A program made the position numbers and the translations under genes. From Cellulomonas phragmiteti (GTDB lineage: Bacteria > Actinomycetota > Actinomycetes > Actinomycetales > Cellulomonadaceae): a stretch of 48,221 bases of DNA. Where the stretch lies: the NCBI RefSeq assembly GCF_016862775.1, contig NZ_BONP01000027.1, forward strand, positions 1 to 48,221, given 5' to 3'. The notes below the pieces were generated by a model. That model was not told where the DNA came from and ran no database searches. It worked only from the letters and a program-made list of their open reading frames with translations. Shown in pieces: positions 1-10,634 of this stretch; position 1 is the first letter of the stretch; each line of letters starts with the position of its first letter.

Positions 1-1703
1 CGGGGGCGATGAGCTGGGCGGTGCCGGCGGACTCGGTGGCGGTGGTCGGCGGGGCGTCGGCCGGTGCGGTCGAGCTGCGTGAGGACGGGTCGTTCACCGC
101 GGTGCTGGAGGTGGACCGGGCGGTCGTGGAGGCCAAGTCGCCGGTGGCCGGTGCGCGGTACGGGATCTACACGTACGCGGGGTCGGGGTCCACGGCGGCG
201 GCGTACGAGACGTTCACGCCGCTGACGTTCGTCGAGCCGGCCCCCACGCCGACCCCCGTCCCGACGCCGACCGTCGGGCCCACGCCCACCCCGGTGCCCA
301 CCCCGGCGCCCACGCCCGACCCGACCACCCCGCCGGCACCGCAGCCCGCCGGCCCGTCGGTGACGCTCGAGCGGGTCCTGCGCACCGACGGCACGCTCGA
401 CCTCACGGTCCGCGGTGCCGGCTTCGGTGCCGCTGTCGGCGGCGCCGGTCTGTACGTGGCCGTCGGCCCGCTGGTCGGTGACGCGTGGTACCTCGACGCG
501 TCGAGGTTCCAGGCCGCCACGTGGGTCAGCACCCGCGTGACGTCGCCGACCGCCGGCACGGCGCCGCTGTCCGCGGACGGCACGTTCACGGTGAGCTTCA
601 CGGGCCTCACCCGGACGTACGTCGGCGGCGGCACGGCCTACGACCACGCCGTCACACCGTTCCACGTCGTCACCATGGCGGCGCACGGGTCGAGCGACCG
701 GTCGCTCGACACCGCGACGCCCCTGTCCTTCGAGGGGATGCCGCAGCTCCCGGCGGTGCCGGCGCCGGTCGTGCCCGGCCCCACCTCCGGGCTCGTCGTC
801 GAGGGCCTCACCTCGGGTGCCGTCGTGGCGGGCGGCGTGCTGACGCTCACGGCGGACGGCTTCGCGCCGGGCGAGGCCGGTGTCCGGGTCGAGCTGCACT
901 CCGACCCCGTCGTGCTGGCGCGCGGCCTGGTCGCCGACGCGTCGGGCGTGGTGACGACGTCCGTGACGGTCCCGGCGGCGACGCCCGCGGGACGGCACAC
1001 GCTGGTGGTCGTCGGCGCGGGCCGCACCCTGCGGCAGGCCGTCACCGTGACGGCCGCCCCGGCCCGGTGCGTCGCCCGGTCCGTGTCCGGAGCCACCCTC
1101 ACCTGGGGTGTGCGCGACAGCTTCCGCACCTACGTCACGGGGCCGGTGGCGCGTGGCACGGTGACGGCCTCGGGCGTCTCGGGCAGCGGTCCGTGGACCT
1201 GGTCGGGGGGAACGGGCCGCATCGACCCCGGGGGCCCCGCGGGCGCTGCGTCGTGGTCGGGGAGCGTGGCGTTCGCGGGCCACGGCGGCCAGCTCGCCCT
1301 GACGATCGCCGACCCGCGCGTCCAGGTCACGAGCGCGTCGTCCGCCACCCTCACGGCGACCGTGACGTCGCCCGACGGCGCGTCGCGCGTCACGCTCGCG
1401 ACGCTGGCGCTGTCGGCGGGCTCGCGGTCGACGAGCGAGGGCAGGGTGGCGTACACGGGTGTGCCCGCGACGCTGACGGCGGCAGGAGCGGCGGGGTTCG
1501 CGGGGTTCTACGCGGCCGGTGAGCCGCTCGACATGGTCGCGTTCACGCTCCCGCTGGGTGGTCAGGTGGAGTGCGACGCGAGCACGGGCCTGGCCGCGAC
1601 GGGAGCCGACGCGGCGGCGTCGGCCGGCGTCGGGGCGGGGTTCGTCCTGGTCGGCGCCCTGCTGGTCGGTCTCGCCCGGCGCCGGCGGGGGGCCGCGGTC
1701 TAG
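1..1703 (+). CDS. HtaA-domain surface protein, 3' part (haem-binding, sortase-anchored)
   Basis: The reading frame is open at the left edge, so this is the C-terminal part of a longer exported protein; the ATG at 9 is internal. Numbering from that ATG, residues 1-75 look like the end of a repeated beta domain whose fuller copy is at 117-242; the two share a DG(S/T)FT strand and a TPL(T/S)F ending. A Pro/Thr linker at 76-116 separates them. Residues 260-347 look like an Ig-like domain. Residues 354-525 match the HtaA haem-binding family: LTWGVRDSFRTYV, then a GxG/ID strand and VAFAGHGGQLALTIADP. The C terminus has LAATG (528-532), a hydrophobic segment and RRRR, a cell-wall sorting signal of the LAxTG kind used by class E sortases. 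The convergent haem oxygenase supports a role in capturing haem at the cell surface. The family is clear; the ligand is inferred. Confidence 0.8.
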   Translation, partial: GAMSWAVPADSVAVVGGASAGAVELREDGSFTAVLEVDRAVVEAKSPVAGARYGIYTYAGSGSTAAAYETFTPLTFVEPAPTPTPVPTPTVGPTPTPVPTPAPTPDPTTPPAPQPAGPSVTLERVLRTDGTLDLTVRGAGFGAAVGGAGLYVAVGPLVGDAWYLDASRFQAATWVSTRVTSPTAGTAPLSADGTFTVSFTGLTRTYVGGGTAYDHAVTPFHVVTMAAHGSSDRSLDTATPLSFEGMPQLPAVPAPVVPGPTSGLVVEGLTSGAVVAGGVLTLTADGFAPGEAGVRVELHSDPVVLARGLVADASGVVTTSVTVPAATPAGRHTLVVVGAGRTLRQAVTVTAAPARCVARSVSGATLTWGVRDSFRTYVTGPVARGTVTASGVSGSGPWTWSGGTGRIDPGGPAGAASWSGSVAFAGHGGQLALTIADPRVQVTSASSATLTATVTSPDGASRVTLATLALSAGSRSTSEGRVAYTGVPATLTAAGAAGFAGFYAAGEPLDMVAFTLPLGGQVECDASTGLAATGADAAASAGVGAGFVLVGALLVGLARRRRGAAV

Positions 1704-1714
1704 CGCCCGGTCGC

Positions 1715-1760
1715 ACGCACGAGGGGGGTGGCACCGCACGGTGCCACCCCCCTCGTGCGT
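1715..1760. terminator. Bidirectional intrinsic terminator
   Basis: A perfect 21-bp inverted repeat (arms 1715-1735 and 1740-1760) with a 4-nt loop lies between the convergent HtaA and haem oxygenase genes. It starts 12 nt after the HtaA stop and ends 6 nt before the haem oxygenase stop, so it can serve both. There is no long T-run, as is usual in GC-rich actinobacteria. Confidence 0.8.
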
Positions 1761-1766
1761 CGTCGG

Positions 1767-2441
1767 CTACAGCCCGTGCGCCGCCGCGAGGTCCGCGAAC
1801 ATCGCCCGGTTGAGCCGGAACGCGAGCCGCGCCTCCGCGACCACCGCCGCGCGCTGCCCCGCGTCGAGGTCCAGGGCGTCGAGCCGCTCGCGGTAGACGT
1901 CCTTGAACGGCTTGAGCCGGTGGATCTGCGGGAAGTCGTAGAACGAGACCCCCGCGCCCGACAGCCCGTGGTGGCGCGCGATCATCCGCTGCAGCACCTG
2001 GCCGCCCGACAGGTCACCGAGGTAGCGGGTGTAGGCGTGCGCGGCGTAGTGAGGCAGGTCGTCGCCGACCGCCGCGAGGCGTGCGACGTACGCGGCCGTG
2101 GCGGGCAGCACGCGCACCCGCGTCCGCCAGTCCTCGCCCAGCAGGTGGGTGAGGTCGGCCTCGATGGCCGGGACGCGGACCAGCTCGGGGAACACCAGGT
2201 CGCCGTGCGTGCCTGCGGCGACGAGCCGGTCGCCCGCTGCCTCGAGCGCGGTGTAGACGGCGTGCTGCTGCGCGGCGAGGTCGACGTACCCGGCCAGCGG
2301 CAGGCTGCCACCGACGAGGTGCTCGACGAAGACGGAGCGCTCGGCGTCCTCGTGGTCCTGGCGGGTGCCGGCGCGCAGCGCGGCCGACAACGGCGTCGCG
2401 GGGGCGGCGTCGAGCACCGGCTCGGTGGGGGTGGTGGTCAC
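1767..2441 (-). CDS. hmuO: Haem oxygenase (biliverdin-producing)
   Basis: Cleaves haem to biliverdin, CO and ferrous iron in the cytoplasm. From the GTG at 2441 it is 224 residues, normal for HmuO-type enzymes. The proximal haem ligand is H30 in TRQDHEDAE, and the distal helix carries LGDLSGGQ (141-148) with the conserved Asp143. The C-terminal helix has FYDFPQIH and the K/R cluster usual in the family. The frame is open to 2693, but GTG 2441 is preferred: GGGAG lies 8 nt upstream, and homology begins at residue 17 (TPLSAALRAGT). An IdeR/DtxR-like iron box lies about 70 bp upstream, so induction by iron starvation is expected. The neighbouring HtaA protein would supply haem. Confidence 0.93.
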   Translation of the reverse strand: MTTTPTEPVLDAAPATPLSAALRAGTRQDHEDAERSVFVEHLVGGSLPLAGYVDLAAQQHAVYTALEAAGDRLVAAGTHGDLVFPELVRVPAIEADLTHLLGEDWRTRVRVLPATAAYVARLAAVGDDLPHYAAHAYTRYLGDLSGGQVLQRMIARHHGLSGAGVSFYDFPQIHRLKPFKDVYRERLDALDLDAGQRAAVVAEARLAFRLNRAMFADLAAAHGL

Positions 2442-2511
2442 GGTGGGGGCTCCCGGTGGTCCGGTGGGGGACGGCTGCCTTGCTGACGCTCTGTCAGGAC
2501 GCCACGCTAGA

Positions 2512-2530
2512 TCAGGTGAGGCTCTCCTAA
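2512..2530 (-). promoter_or_regulatory. IdeR/DtxR iron box
   Basis: Read on the minus strand the 19-mer is TTAGGAGAGCCTCACCTGA. It matches the DtxR/IdeR consensus TTAGGTTAGSCTAACCTAA at 15 of 19 positions, including the TTAGG and AGCCT blocks. It lies 71-89 bp upstream of the haem oxygenase start, where iron-loaded repressor would block its promoter. Basis: motif seen directly; regulator inferred. Confidence 0.72.
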
Positions 2531-2599
2531 CAAGAGTGGGTGTCCAGGTCGTCGGCGCCCGCAGCCCGGACGTCACGTCCGCGCCGTACGCCCGCGCCC

Positions 2600-2605
2600 T
2601 ATCCT
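2600..2605 (+). promoter_or_regulatory. Probable -10 element of the hom-thrC-thrB operon
   Basis: TATCCT followed by GGG lies 94 bp upstream of the hom start codon. The same nonamer TATCCTGGG occurs in both promoters of the divergent region at 43267 and 43486. No convincing -35 is visible. Confidence 0.4.
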
Positions 2606-2698
2606 GGGCGTCGGCCGGGCAGCGCCTCGCGCGATCGCCCGACCTCGACGTCCCACCCCCGCGGCCCCCGTCGACCGCCCGTTCGGAAGGCACCCGTC

Positions 2699-4015
2699 GT
2701 GGCCCTCACCCCCGGCTCCCGTCCGCCCCTGCGCGTCGCCGTCCTCGGCTGCGGCGTCGTCGGGACGGAGGTCGTGCGCCGGCTGGTCACGGAGGGCGAC
2801 GAGCTCGCCGCCCGCGTCGGCACCCGGCTCGAGCTCGTCGGCATCGCCGTCCGCTCGCTCGACGCCGAGCGGGACGAGGTGGTCGACCGGGACCTGCTGA
2901 CGACCGACGCCGACGCGCTCGTGCGCTCGGCCGACGTGGTCGTCGAGCTCATGGGCGGCATCGAGCCCGCACGGTCGCTGGTGCTGGCGGCGCTCGGCGC
3001 CGGCGCCTGCGTCGTGACGGCGAACAAGGCCCTGCTCGCGCAGGACGGCCCCACCCTCTACGCGGCGGCGGACGCCGCGGGCGTGGACCTCTACTTCGAG
3101 GCCGCGGTGGCCGGCGCGATCCCCATCGTGCGGCCGGTCCGTGAGTCGCTCGCCGGCGACACCGTGCAGCGGCTGCTCGGCATCGTCAACGGCACCACCA
3201 ACTACGTGCTCGACTCGATGACCACCGAGGGGCTCGACCTGGAGCAGGCCGTCAAGGAGGCCCAGGCGCTCGGTTACGCCGAGGCGGACCCGACCGCGGA
3301 CGTCGAGGGGTACGACGCCGCCGCCAAGGCCGCGATCCTCGCCTCGCTCGCGTTCCACACCCGGGTGGCCCTCGACGACGTCGACCGCACCGGCATCACC
3401 GCTCTCACGGCCGCCGACGTCGCCTGGGCCGAGCGCACGGGCCACGTGCTCAAGCTGCTCGCGGTGGCCGAGCGGGCGCGCACGGCCGAGGGCCGCGACG
3501 GTGTCCTCGTCCGCGTGCAGCCCACGCTCGTGCCCGCCGACCACCCGCTCGCCGGCGTGCGCCAGGCGTTCAACGCGGTCTTCGTCGAGGCCGAGGCCGC
3601 GGGGGAGCTCATGTTCTACGGGCGCGGCGCGGGCGGCGCGCCCACGTCGTCGGCCGTCCTCGGGGACCTGGTCTCGGTCGCCCGGCACCGGGTGCTCGGC
3701 GGCAAGGGCCCCGTCGAGTCGTCCCACGCCGACCTGCCGGTCCTCGACCGCGGCGAGGCGCGCTCGCGCTACCAGGTCCGGCTCGAGGTCGACGACCGCC
3801 CGGGCGTCCTGTCCAGGGTCGCGGCCGAGCTCGCCGCGCAGGACGTGTCGATCGAGTCCGTGCGCCAGACCCCCCAGCTCACGGGTGACGACGCCTCGGC
3901 GACGCTCGTCATCACCACGCACACCGCTCCCGAGCGTGCGGTGCGCGCCACGGTCGAGGCCGTGGCGGCGCTCCCCGTGGTGCGCCAGGTCGTGTCCGTG
4001 CTGCCCGTCCTGTGA
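2699..4015 (+). CDS. hom: Homoserine dehydrogenase
   Basis: NAD(P)-dependent reduction of aspartate semialdehyde to homoserine, the branch point to threonine and methionine. The GTG at 2699 gives 438 residues; GGAAGG lies 8 nt upstream, and the frame before it lacks homology although it is open to 2540. The N terminus is a Rossmann fold with [10 protein letters not shown]. The central domain has the homoserine dehydrogenase signature around [11 protein letters not shown] and the [19 protein letters not shown] block. A C-terminal ACT domain ([20 protein letters not shown] onward) is the usual site of threonine feedback inhibition in this family. First gene of the threonine operon; thrC follows 35 bp later. 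Confidence 0.96.
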   Translation: MALTPGSRPPLRVAVLGCGVVGTEVVRRLVTEGDELAARVGTRLELVGIAVRSLDAERDEVVDRDLLTTDADALVRSADVVVELMGGIEPARSLVLAALGAGACVVTANKALLAQDGPTLYAAADAAGVDLYFEAAVAGAIPIVRPVRESLAGDTVQRLLGIVNGTTNYVLDSMTTEGLDLEQAVKEAQALGYAEADPTADVEGYDAAAKAAILASLAFHTRVALDDVDRTGITALTAADVAWAERTGHVLKLLAVAERARTAEGRDGVLVRVQPTLVPADHPLAGVRQAFNAVFVEAEAAGELMFYGRGAGGAPTSSAVLGDLVSVARHRVLGGKGPVESSHADLPVLDRGEARSRYQVRLEVDDRPGVLSRVAAELAAQDVSIESVRQTPQLTGDDASATLVITTHTAPERAVRATVEAVAALPVVRQVVSVLPVL

Positions 4016-4050
4016 CCACCCACCCCACCCACGCGAGGAACCGAACCCCC

Positions 4051-5142
4051 ATGGCCCACCAGTGGCGCGGCGTCATCGCCGAGTACGCCGACCGTCTGCC
4101 CGCCCGCGTCCAGGAGCGCGTCGTCACGCTGGGGGAGGGCGGCACGCCTCTCGTGCACGCCCCGGTGCTCTCGGACCGCACGGGTGCCGACGTGCACGTC
4201 AAGGTCGAGGGCATGAACCCGACGGCGTCCTTCAAGGACCGCGGGATGACGACGGCGATCTCGGCGGCCGCCGCGCGTGGCGCGCGCGCCGTGGTCTGCG
4301 CGTCGACGGGCAACACCTCGGCGTCGGCGGCCGCGTACGCGACGCGCGCCGGCATGGTCTGCGCGGTGCTCGTGCCGGACGGCAAGATCGCGATGGGCAA
4401 GCTCAGCCAGGCGATCGCCCACGGCGCGCGGCTGCTGCAGGTCGACGGCAACTTCGACGACTGCCTCGTCGCGGCCCGCAAGCTCGCCGAGGCGTACCCC
4501 GTCGAGCTGGTCAACTCCGTCAACCCCGACCGCATCGAGGGGCAGAAGACCGCGGCCTTCGAGATCGTGGACGCGCTCGGCGACGCCCCGGACATCCACT
4601 GCCTGCCGGTCGGCAACGCGGGCAACATCACCGCCTACTGGCGGGGCTACCGCGAGTACGCAGGGCTCGACGCGGGCGCGGACCTGCCCGCCGTTGCGAC
4701 CCGGACCCCGGCCGTCTGGGGCTTCCAGGCCGCCGGCGCCGCCCCGATCGTGCTCGGCCACCCCGTCGACACGCCGGAGACCATCGCGACCGCGATCCGC
4801 ATCGGCAACCCCGCGTCCTGGCAGCAGGCCGAGGAGGCGCGCGACGTGTCCGGCGGCGTCATCGAGGCCGTCACCGACGCCCAGATCCTCGCGGCCCACC
4901 GCGTGCTGTCCGCCGAGGTCGGCGTCTTCGTCGAGCCGGCGTCCGCGGCCGGTGTCGCCGGCCTGCTGGCGCGCGCGGAGCGTGGCCTGGTCCCCGCGGG
5001 GGCGCGCATCGTCGTCACCGTCACGGGGCACGGCCTGAAGGACCCGCAGTGGGCGCTGCGCACGGCTGACGGCGACGAGGTGCAGCCCATGCGGGTCACC
5101 ACGGACGTCGTGTCCATCGCCGACGCGCTCGGCCTGGGCTGA
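4051..5142 (+). CDS. thrC: Threonine synthase
   Basis: PLP enzyme converting O-phosphohomoserine to threonine, the last step of the pathway. The ATG at 4051 (363 residues) is preferred over the in-frame GTG at 4012, which overlaps the hom stop. GAGGA lies 11 nt before the ATG, and the family normally begins MAHQWRGVI. The PLP lysine is K62 in [10 protein letters not shown]. The substrate and cofactor loops [13 protein letters not shown] and [13 protein letters not shown] are intact. This is the short bacterial form without the plant-type regulatory extension. It sits between hom and thrB. Confidence 0.96.
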   Translation: MAHQWRGVIAEYADRLPARVQERVVTLGEGGTPLVHAPVLSDRTGADVHVKVEGMNPTASFKDRGMTTAISAAAARGARAVVCASTGNTSASAAAYATRAGMVCAVLVPDGKIAMGKLSQAIAHGARLLQVDGNFDDCLVAARKLAEAYPVELVNSVNPDRIEGQKTAAFEIVDALGDAPDIHCLPVGNAGNITAYWRGYREYAGLDAGADLPAVATRTPAVWGFQAAGAAPIVLGHPVDTPETIATAIRIGNPASWQQAEEARDVSGGVIEAVTDAQILAAHRVLSAEVGVFVEPASAAGVAGLLARAERGLVPAGARIVVTVTGHGLKDPQWALRTADGDEVQPMRVTTDVVSIADALGLG

Positions 5143-5148
5143 GCCGCC

Positions 5149-6117
5149 GTGCGGCTGCGCTCGGCGCACGTGCGGGTCCGTGTCCCCGCCACGTCCGCGA
5201 ACCTGGGACCGGGCTTCGACGCGCTCGGGCTGGCGCTGGGGCTGCACGACGAGCTCGAGGTGCGCGCGCTCGGTACCGCCGACGTGCGCGTGGAGGTGCA
5301 GGGGGAAGGTGCCGGCACCGTCCCCGGCGACGACACGCACCTCGTGGTGCGCGCGCTGCGCGCCGCGCTCGACCACGTCGGCGCGCCGCAGACCGGCCTG
5401 CACCTCGTCTGCCGCAACCGCGTCCCGCACGGCCGCGGGCTGGGGTCGTCGGCGGCGGCGGTCGTCGCCGGGGTGCTCGCGGCGCGCGGGCTGGTGGCGG
5501 AGCCCGAGGCGCTCGACGACGACGTCGCGCTGGCGCTCGCGACGCGGCTCGAGGGCCACCCCGACAACGCCGCGCCCGCGCTGCTCGGCGGGCTGACGGT
5601 CGCCTGGTCCGACGACGCCGAGCCGGCCCAGGGGGAGGACGGACCTGCGGGCGCGGTCCACGCGGCGCGGCTCGCGGTGCACCCCGACGTCGCGCCCGTC
5701 GCGATCATCCCGCCGGGCCACCTCTCGACGCACGCGGCGCGCGGCGTGCTGCCCGCCCATGTGCCCCACGGTGACGCGGCGTGGCAGGCCGGTCGGTCGG
5801 CGCTGCTCGTCGAGGCGCTGGGGCGCCGGCCCGACCTGCTCCTCGCGGCCACGGGTGACCGGCTGCACCAGGGGTACCGGCGTCGCGTGATGCCCGCCTC
5901 GCTCGCGCTCGTCGACGCGCTGCGCGAGCAGGGGGTAGCGGCCGTGGTGTCCGGCGCCGGGCCGACCGTGCTCGTCCTGGCGCGACGTCGGGACGACGGC
6001 GGCACGGACGCGGACGCCGCGATCGCGGCGGCGTTCGGCGGCGTGATGGCGGGCTGGCGGGTGCTGCCGCTGCCGGTGGCGGTCGAGGGCGCTTCGGTCA
6101 CGGCGATGCTCGACTGA
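5149..6117 (+). CDS. thrB: Homoserine kinase
   Basis: GHMP-family kinase that makes the O-phosphohomoserine used by ThrC. It has 322 residues from the GTG at 5149, 6 bp after the thrC stop, which suggests translational coupling; no strong Shine-Dalgarno is visible. GHMP motif 1 is PATSANLGPGFDALGLAL, the ATP-binding motif 2 is HGRGLGSSAAAVVAG, and motif 3 near the C terminus is VVSGAGPTVLVL. It completes the hom-thrC-thrB cassette, the actinobacterial order, and is followed by the rho leader. Confidence 0.96.
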   Translation: MRLRSAHVRVRVPATSANLGPGFDALGLALGLHDELEVRALGTADVRVEVQGEGAGTVPGDDTHLVVRALRAALDHVGAPQTGLHLVCRNRVPHGRGLGSSAAAVVAGVLAARGLVAEPEALDDDVALALATRLEGHPDNAAPALLGGLTVAWSDDAEPAQGEDGPAGAVHAARLAVHPDVAPVAIIPPGHLSTHAARGVLPAHVPHGDAAWQAGRSALLVEALGRRPDLLLAATGDRLHQGYRRRVMPASLALVDALREQGVAAVVSGAGPTVLVLARRRDDGGTDADAAIAAAFGGVMAGWRVLPLPVAVEGASVTAMLD

Positions 6118-6465
6118 GTCGCGTCCTGCGGGCCGCGGGTCCCCGGCGGGGTGAACCGCGCAGGGCCGGACCGGCGGCCGTGACCACGGTGCTAGGCTGA
6201 GCGCGTTCCCCGGACCTCGTCCTCCGGCCCCCTGTGGATCCGCCAGTGATCCGCCGGTGGACCTCCTCCGGTCCCCGGCTCCCGACCATCTCCTGGATCC
6301 CGCCGGACGGTCACCCGAGTCGACGACGAGGGGAACACCCCGCCAGCGTGAGCAGACGTCGTCGTACGCAGCGCGCGTGGCACCACTCCGTCAGGTCATG
6401 CCGACCGGGCGCAGGCCCCCTCCCGGGCGGACCGGGCGGGCCCCGACGAGGGGGAAGGATCCTTC
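6118..6465 (+). promoter_or_regulatory. Long leader region upstream of rho
   Basis: These 348 bp separate thrB from rho. A TAGGCT at 6193-6198 may be a -10 element, giving a leader of about 260 nt. GATCCGCC occurs twice close together near 6236-6258. A frame at 6257-6469 (GTG start) could encode a 70-residue peptide whose stop overlaps the rho GTG in a GTGA junction. Its third-position G/C bias is weaker than that of neighbouring genes. Long, often autoregulated leaders are common upstream of rho. Confidence 0.45.
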
Positions 6466-8472
<2,007 letters not shown>

Positions 8473-8487
8473 CCCGTCGACGACCCC

Positions 8488-8526
8488 CGACGGCCCCGCC
8501 CCCTCCCCGGGGGGACGGGGCCGTCG
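8488..8526 (+). terminator. Intrinsic terminator after rho
   Basis: An 11-bp perfect stem (arms 8488-8498 and 8516-8526), extended inward by a further C4/G4 pairing, starts 15 nt after the rho stop. No T-tract follows. Confidence 0.65.
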
Positions 8527-8568
8527 GCGCGTCCGGCCCCCCGGCGGCTCCCGGACGGCCGTGCCCGC

Positions 8569-8574
8569 TAGCCT
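8569..8574 (+). promoter_or_regulatory. -10 element of a probably leaderless promoter
   Basis: TAGCCT ends exactly 6 nt before the GTG at 8581. This spacing places the transcription start at the initiation codon, and no Shine-Dalgarno is present. It is the classic layout of leaderless actinobacterial mRNAs. Confidence 0.5.
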
Positions 8575-8580
8575 GGTCCC

Positions 8581-9066
8581 GTGCCGCCGTTCGACGCCGT
8601 TGACCCCGCGACCGCGCTCGCCGGTCCCGAGGCGCTGGCGCTCGCGGTGCTGCTGCTCGTGGTCGCGCTGGTGGTCAGGGGGCGGCGTCGCCGCCCACGT
8701 CCACGTCCGCGCCGACGCACGCCGGGCACGTCGTGGGGCGTGCCGCGGGTCGGGGAGATCTGGTTCGCCGAGGTGCCGTTCGACGACGGGACCGGCAGCA
8801 AGGACCGGCCGGTGCTGGTGCTCGCCGTCGACCGGCGCACGTGGGAGGTCGCCCGGTTCACGTCGCAGGACCGCAGCGCGCGACGGGACCACGTGCGCCT
8901 GCCGCCCGGGTTCCCCGGCCTGACGCGCGCGAGCTGGATCGACCTGCGTCCCCGCACGCTGCCGCTGTCGGCCGCGCGCCGCCGGTCCGGCGACGCGGGC
9001 GAGGCGCTCGTCGCCTGGTACCGGGAGGCGGCCGGCGCCCGCGGCCCCTTCGGGCGCGCGTCCTGA
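8581..9066 (+). CDS. Membrane-anchored PemK/MazF-like protein
   Basis: 161 residues. One hydrophobic segment at about 15-33 is followed by a very basic Arg/Pro linker (34-48). A PemK/MazF-type beta-barrel begins at [13 protein letters not shown] and continues with the conserved [12 protein letters not shown] strand. Classic MazF toxins are soluble endoribonucleases encoded beside an antitoxin. Here no antitoxin gene is adjacent (rho lies upstream, rpmE downstream) and a membrane anchor is fused, so toxin activity should not be assumed. Proteins of this kind recur near rho/rpmE in Actinobacteria and are usually labelled PemK-like. The GTG start is supported by the leaderless -10 placement. Confidence 0.65.
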   Translation: MPPFDAVDPATALAGPEALALAVLLLVVALVVRGRRRRPRPRPRRRTPGTSWGVPRVGEIWFAEVPFDDGTGSKDRPVLVLAVDRRTWEVARFTSQDRSARRDHVRLPPGFPGLTRASWIDLRPRTLPLSAARRRSGDAGEALVAWYREAAGARGPFGRAS

Positions 9067-9097
9067 CCCCAGCAGCAGGCATCCGCGGCGGGGAAGG

Positions 9098-9127
9098 TTT
9101 CACGCCCGTGCGCCGTTCTGGCACAAT
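9098..9127 (+). promoter_or_regulatory. Probable rpmE promoter
   Basis: TTTCAC (9098-9103) and CACAAT (9122-9127) are separated by 18 nt, about 75 bp upstream of the rpmE start. This would let the ribosomal gene be transcribed independently of the upstream PemK-like gene. Confidence 0.4.
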
Positions 9128-9200
9128 GGTCCGTCGGTCTGCGGTTCACCGGCGCGAGACGCGCGTCCGGACCCGGAGGCAAACCCCAAGGAGAACTCCC

Positions 9201-9416
9201 GTGAAGTCTGGCATCCACCCGGAGTACGTGGTCACCGAGGTCACGTGCACCTGCGGCAGCACGTTCGTCACCCGCTCGACGGTGAAGGACGGCAAGATCC
9301 ACGCCGACGTCTGCAGCGCCTGCCACCCGTTCTACACGGGCAAGCAGAAGATCCTCGACACCGGCGGCCGCGTGGCCCGGTTCGAGGCCCGCTACGGCAA
9401 GAAGCCGGCCAACTAG
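9201..9416 (+). CDS. rpmE: 50S ribosomal protein L31, zinc-binding form
   Basis: 71-residue large-subunit protein. The GTG at 9201 is fixed by AAGGAGAA 5 nt upstream and by the family N terminus [10 protein letters not shown]. The frame is open far upstream but has no homology there. CTC (16-18) and CSAC (37-40) provide the four cysteines of the zinc-containing C+ type, which in many bacteria is replaced under zinc starvation by a C- paralogue. The C terminus ARYGKKPAN is typical. A long hairpin follows the stop. Confidence 0.96.
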   Translation: MKSGIHPEYVVTEVTCTCGSTFVTRSTVKDGKIHADVCSACHPFYTGKQKILDTGGRVARFEARYGKKPAN

Positions 9417-9423
9417 CTCTTCC

Positions 9424-9489
9424 ACAGCGCCGGTGCGACCGGCGGACGACGGCCCTCCATGGTCGTGTCCGCCCGCGCACCGGCGCTGT
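9424..9489 (+). terminator. Long hairpin terminator after rpmE
   Basis: Perfect 14-bp outer arms (9424-9437 and 9476-9489) enclose an inner stem (9441-9450 with 9461-9472, one bulge). A short T-rich stretch (TTGCTGT) follows. Confidence 0.75.
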
Positions 9490-9542
9490 TGCTGTGTCCG
9501 CGCCCGACAGGTGCGCGTCCGTGACCGGTGGGAGGACAGCCC

Positions 9543-10634
9543 GTGGACCAGCTCGACGGCGTCGAGGCCATGCTCGTGGAGCACGCGGAGATCGAGCGCG
9601 ACCTCTCCGACCCCGTCGTGCACGCCGACGCGGCGCGGGCGCGGCGGCTCGGCCGGCGCTACGCCGAGCTGGGGCGCGTCGTGCAGGCGTACCGGCAGTG
9701 GCGCGCTGCCGCCGAGGACGCCGAGGCGGCCGCCGAGCTCGCCGCGGAGGACGACGCCTTCGCGGTCGAGGTGCCGGCGCTGCAGGCCGCCGCGGCCGAC
9801 GCCGCCGATCGGCTGCACCGCGTGCTCGTGCCGCGGGACCCGGACGACGCGCGCGACGTCATCCTCGAGGTCAAGGCGGGGGAGGGCGGCGAGGAGTCCG
9901 CGCTGTTCGCCGGTGACCTGCTGCGCATGTACACGCGGTACGCCGAGCGTCAGGGCTGGAGCGTGCAGGTCCTCGACGCGACGCCGTCCGACCTCGGGGG
10001 CGTCAAGGACGCGCAGGTCGCGATCAAGGCCCGGACGGCCGGCCCGCCCGAGGACGGCGTGTGGGCGCACCTGAAGTACGAGGGCGGCGTCCACCGCGTG
10101 CAGCGCGTGCCCGTCACCGAGTCGCAGGGGCGCATCCACACGTCGGCGGCCGGGGTCATGGTCTTCCCCGAGGCGGACGACGACGGCGACGTCGAGGTGG
10201 ACCAGAACGACCTGCGCATCGACGTGTACCGCTCGTCGGGTCCGGGCGGGCAGTCCGTCAACACGACCGACTCGGCCGTGCGCATCACGCACCTGCCCAC
10301 GGGCATCGTCGTCTCGATGCAGAACGAGAAGTCCCAGCTGCAGAACCGCGAGCAGGCGATGCGCGTGCTCCGCGCACGTCTGCTCGCCGCGCGCCAGGAG
10401 GAGGCCGCCGCCGCGGCGAGCGAGGCGCGGCGCTCCCAGGTGCGCACGGTGGACCGCTCGGAGCGGATCCGGACGTACAACTTCCCCGAGAACCGCATCG
10501 TGGACCACCGCACCGGCTACAAGTCGTACAACCTGGACCAGGTGCTCGACGGCGACCTCGGCGCCGTCATCGCGTCCGCGGTCGACGCGGACGACGCAGC
10601 GCGCCTCGCCGCGGCGGGCGGTGGCGCCGCGTGA
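9543..10634 (+). CDS. prfA: Peptide chain release factor 1
   Basis: Reads UAA and UAG stop codons. The GTG at 9543 is chosen because GGGAGGA lies 7 nt upstream; it gives 363 residues, normal for RF1. The codon-recognition motif PVT is at 190-192 within [18 protein letters not shown], the form that separates RF1 from RF2. The catalytic GGQ is at 235-237 in [20 protein letters not shown]. Its stop overlaps the start of prmC, whose product methylates the Gln of this GGQ motif. Confidence 0.97.
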   Translation: MDQLDGVEAMLVEHAEIERDLSDPVVHADAARARRLGRRYAELGRVVQAYRQWRAAAEDAEAAAELAAEDDAFAVEVPALQAAAADAADRLHRVLVPRDPDDARDVILEVKAGEGGEESALFAGDLLRMYTRYAERQGWSVQVLDATPSDLGGVKDAQVAIKARTAGPPEDGVWAHLKYEGGVHRVQRVPVTESQGRIHTSAAGVMVFPEADDDGDVEVDQNDLRIDVYRSSGPGGQSVNTTDSAVRITHLPTGIVVSMQNEKSQLQNREQAMRVLRARLLAARQEEAAAAASEARRSQVRTVDRSERIRTYNFPENRIVDHRTGYKSYNLDQVLDGDLGAVIASAVDADDAARLAAAGGGAA

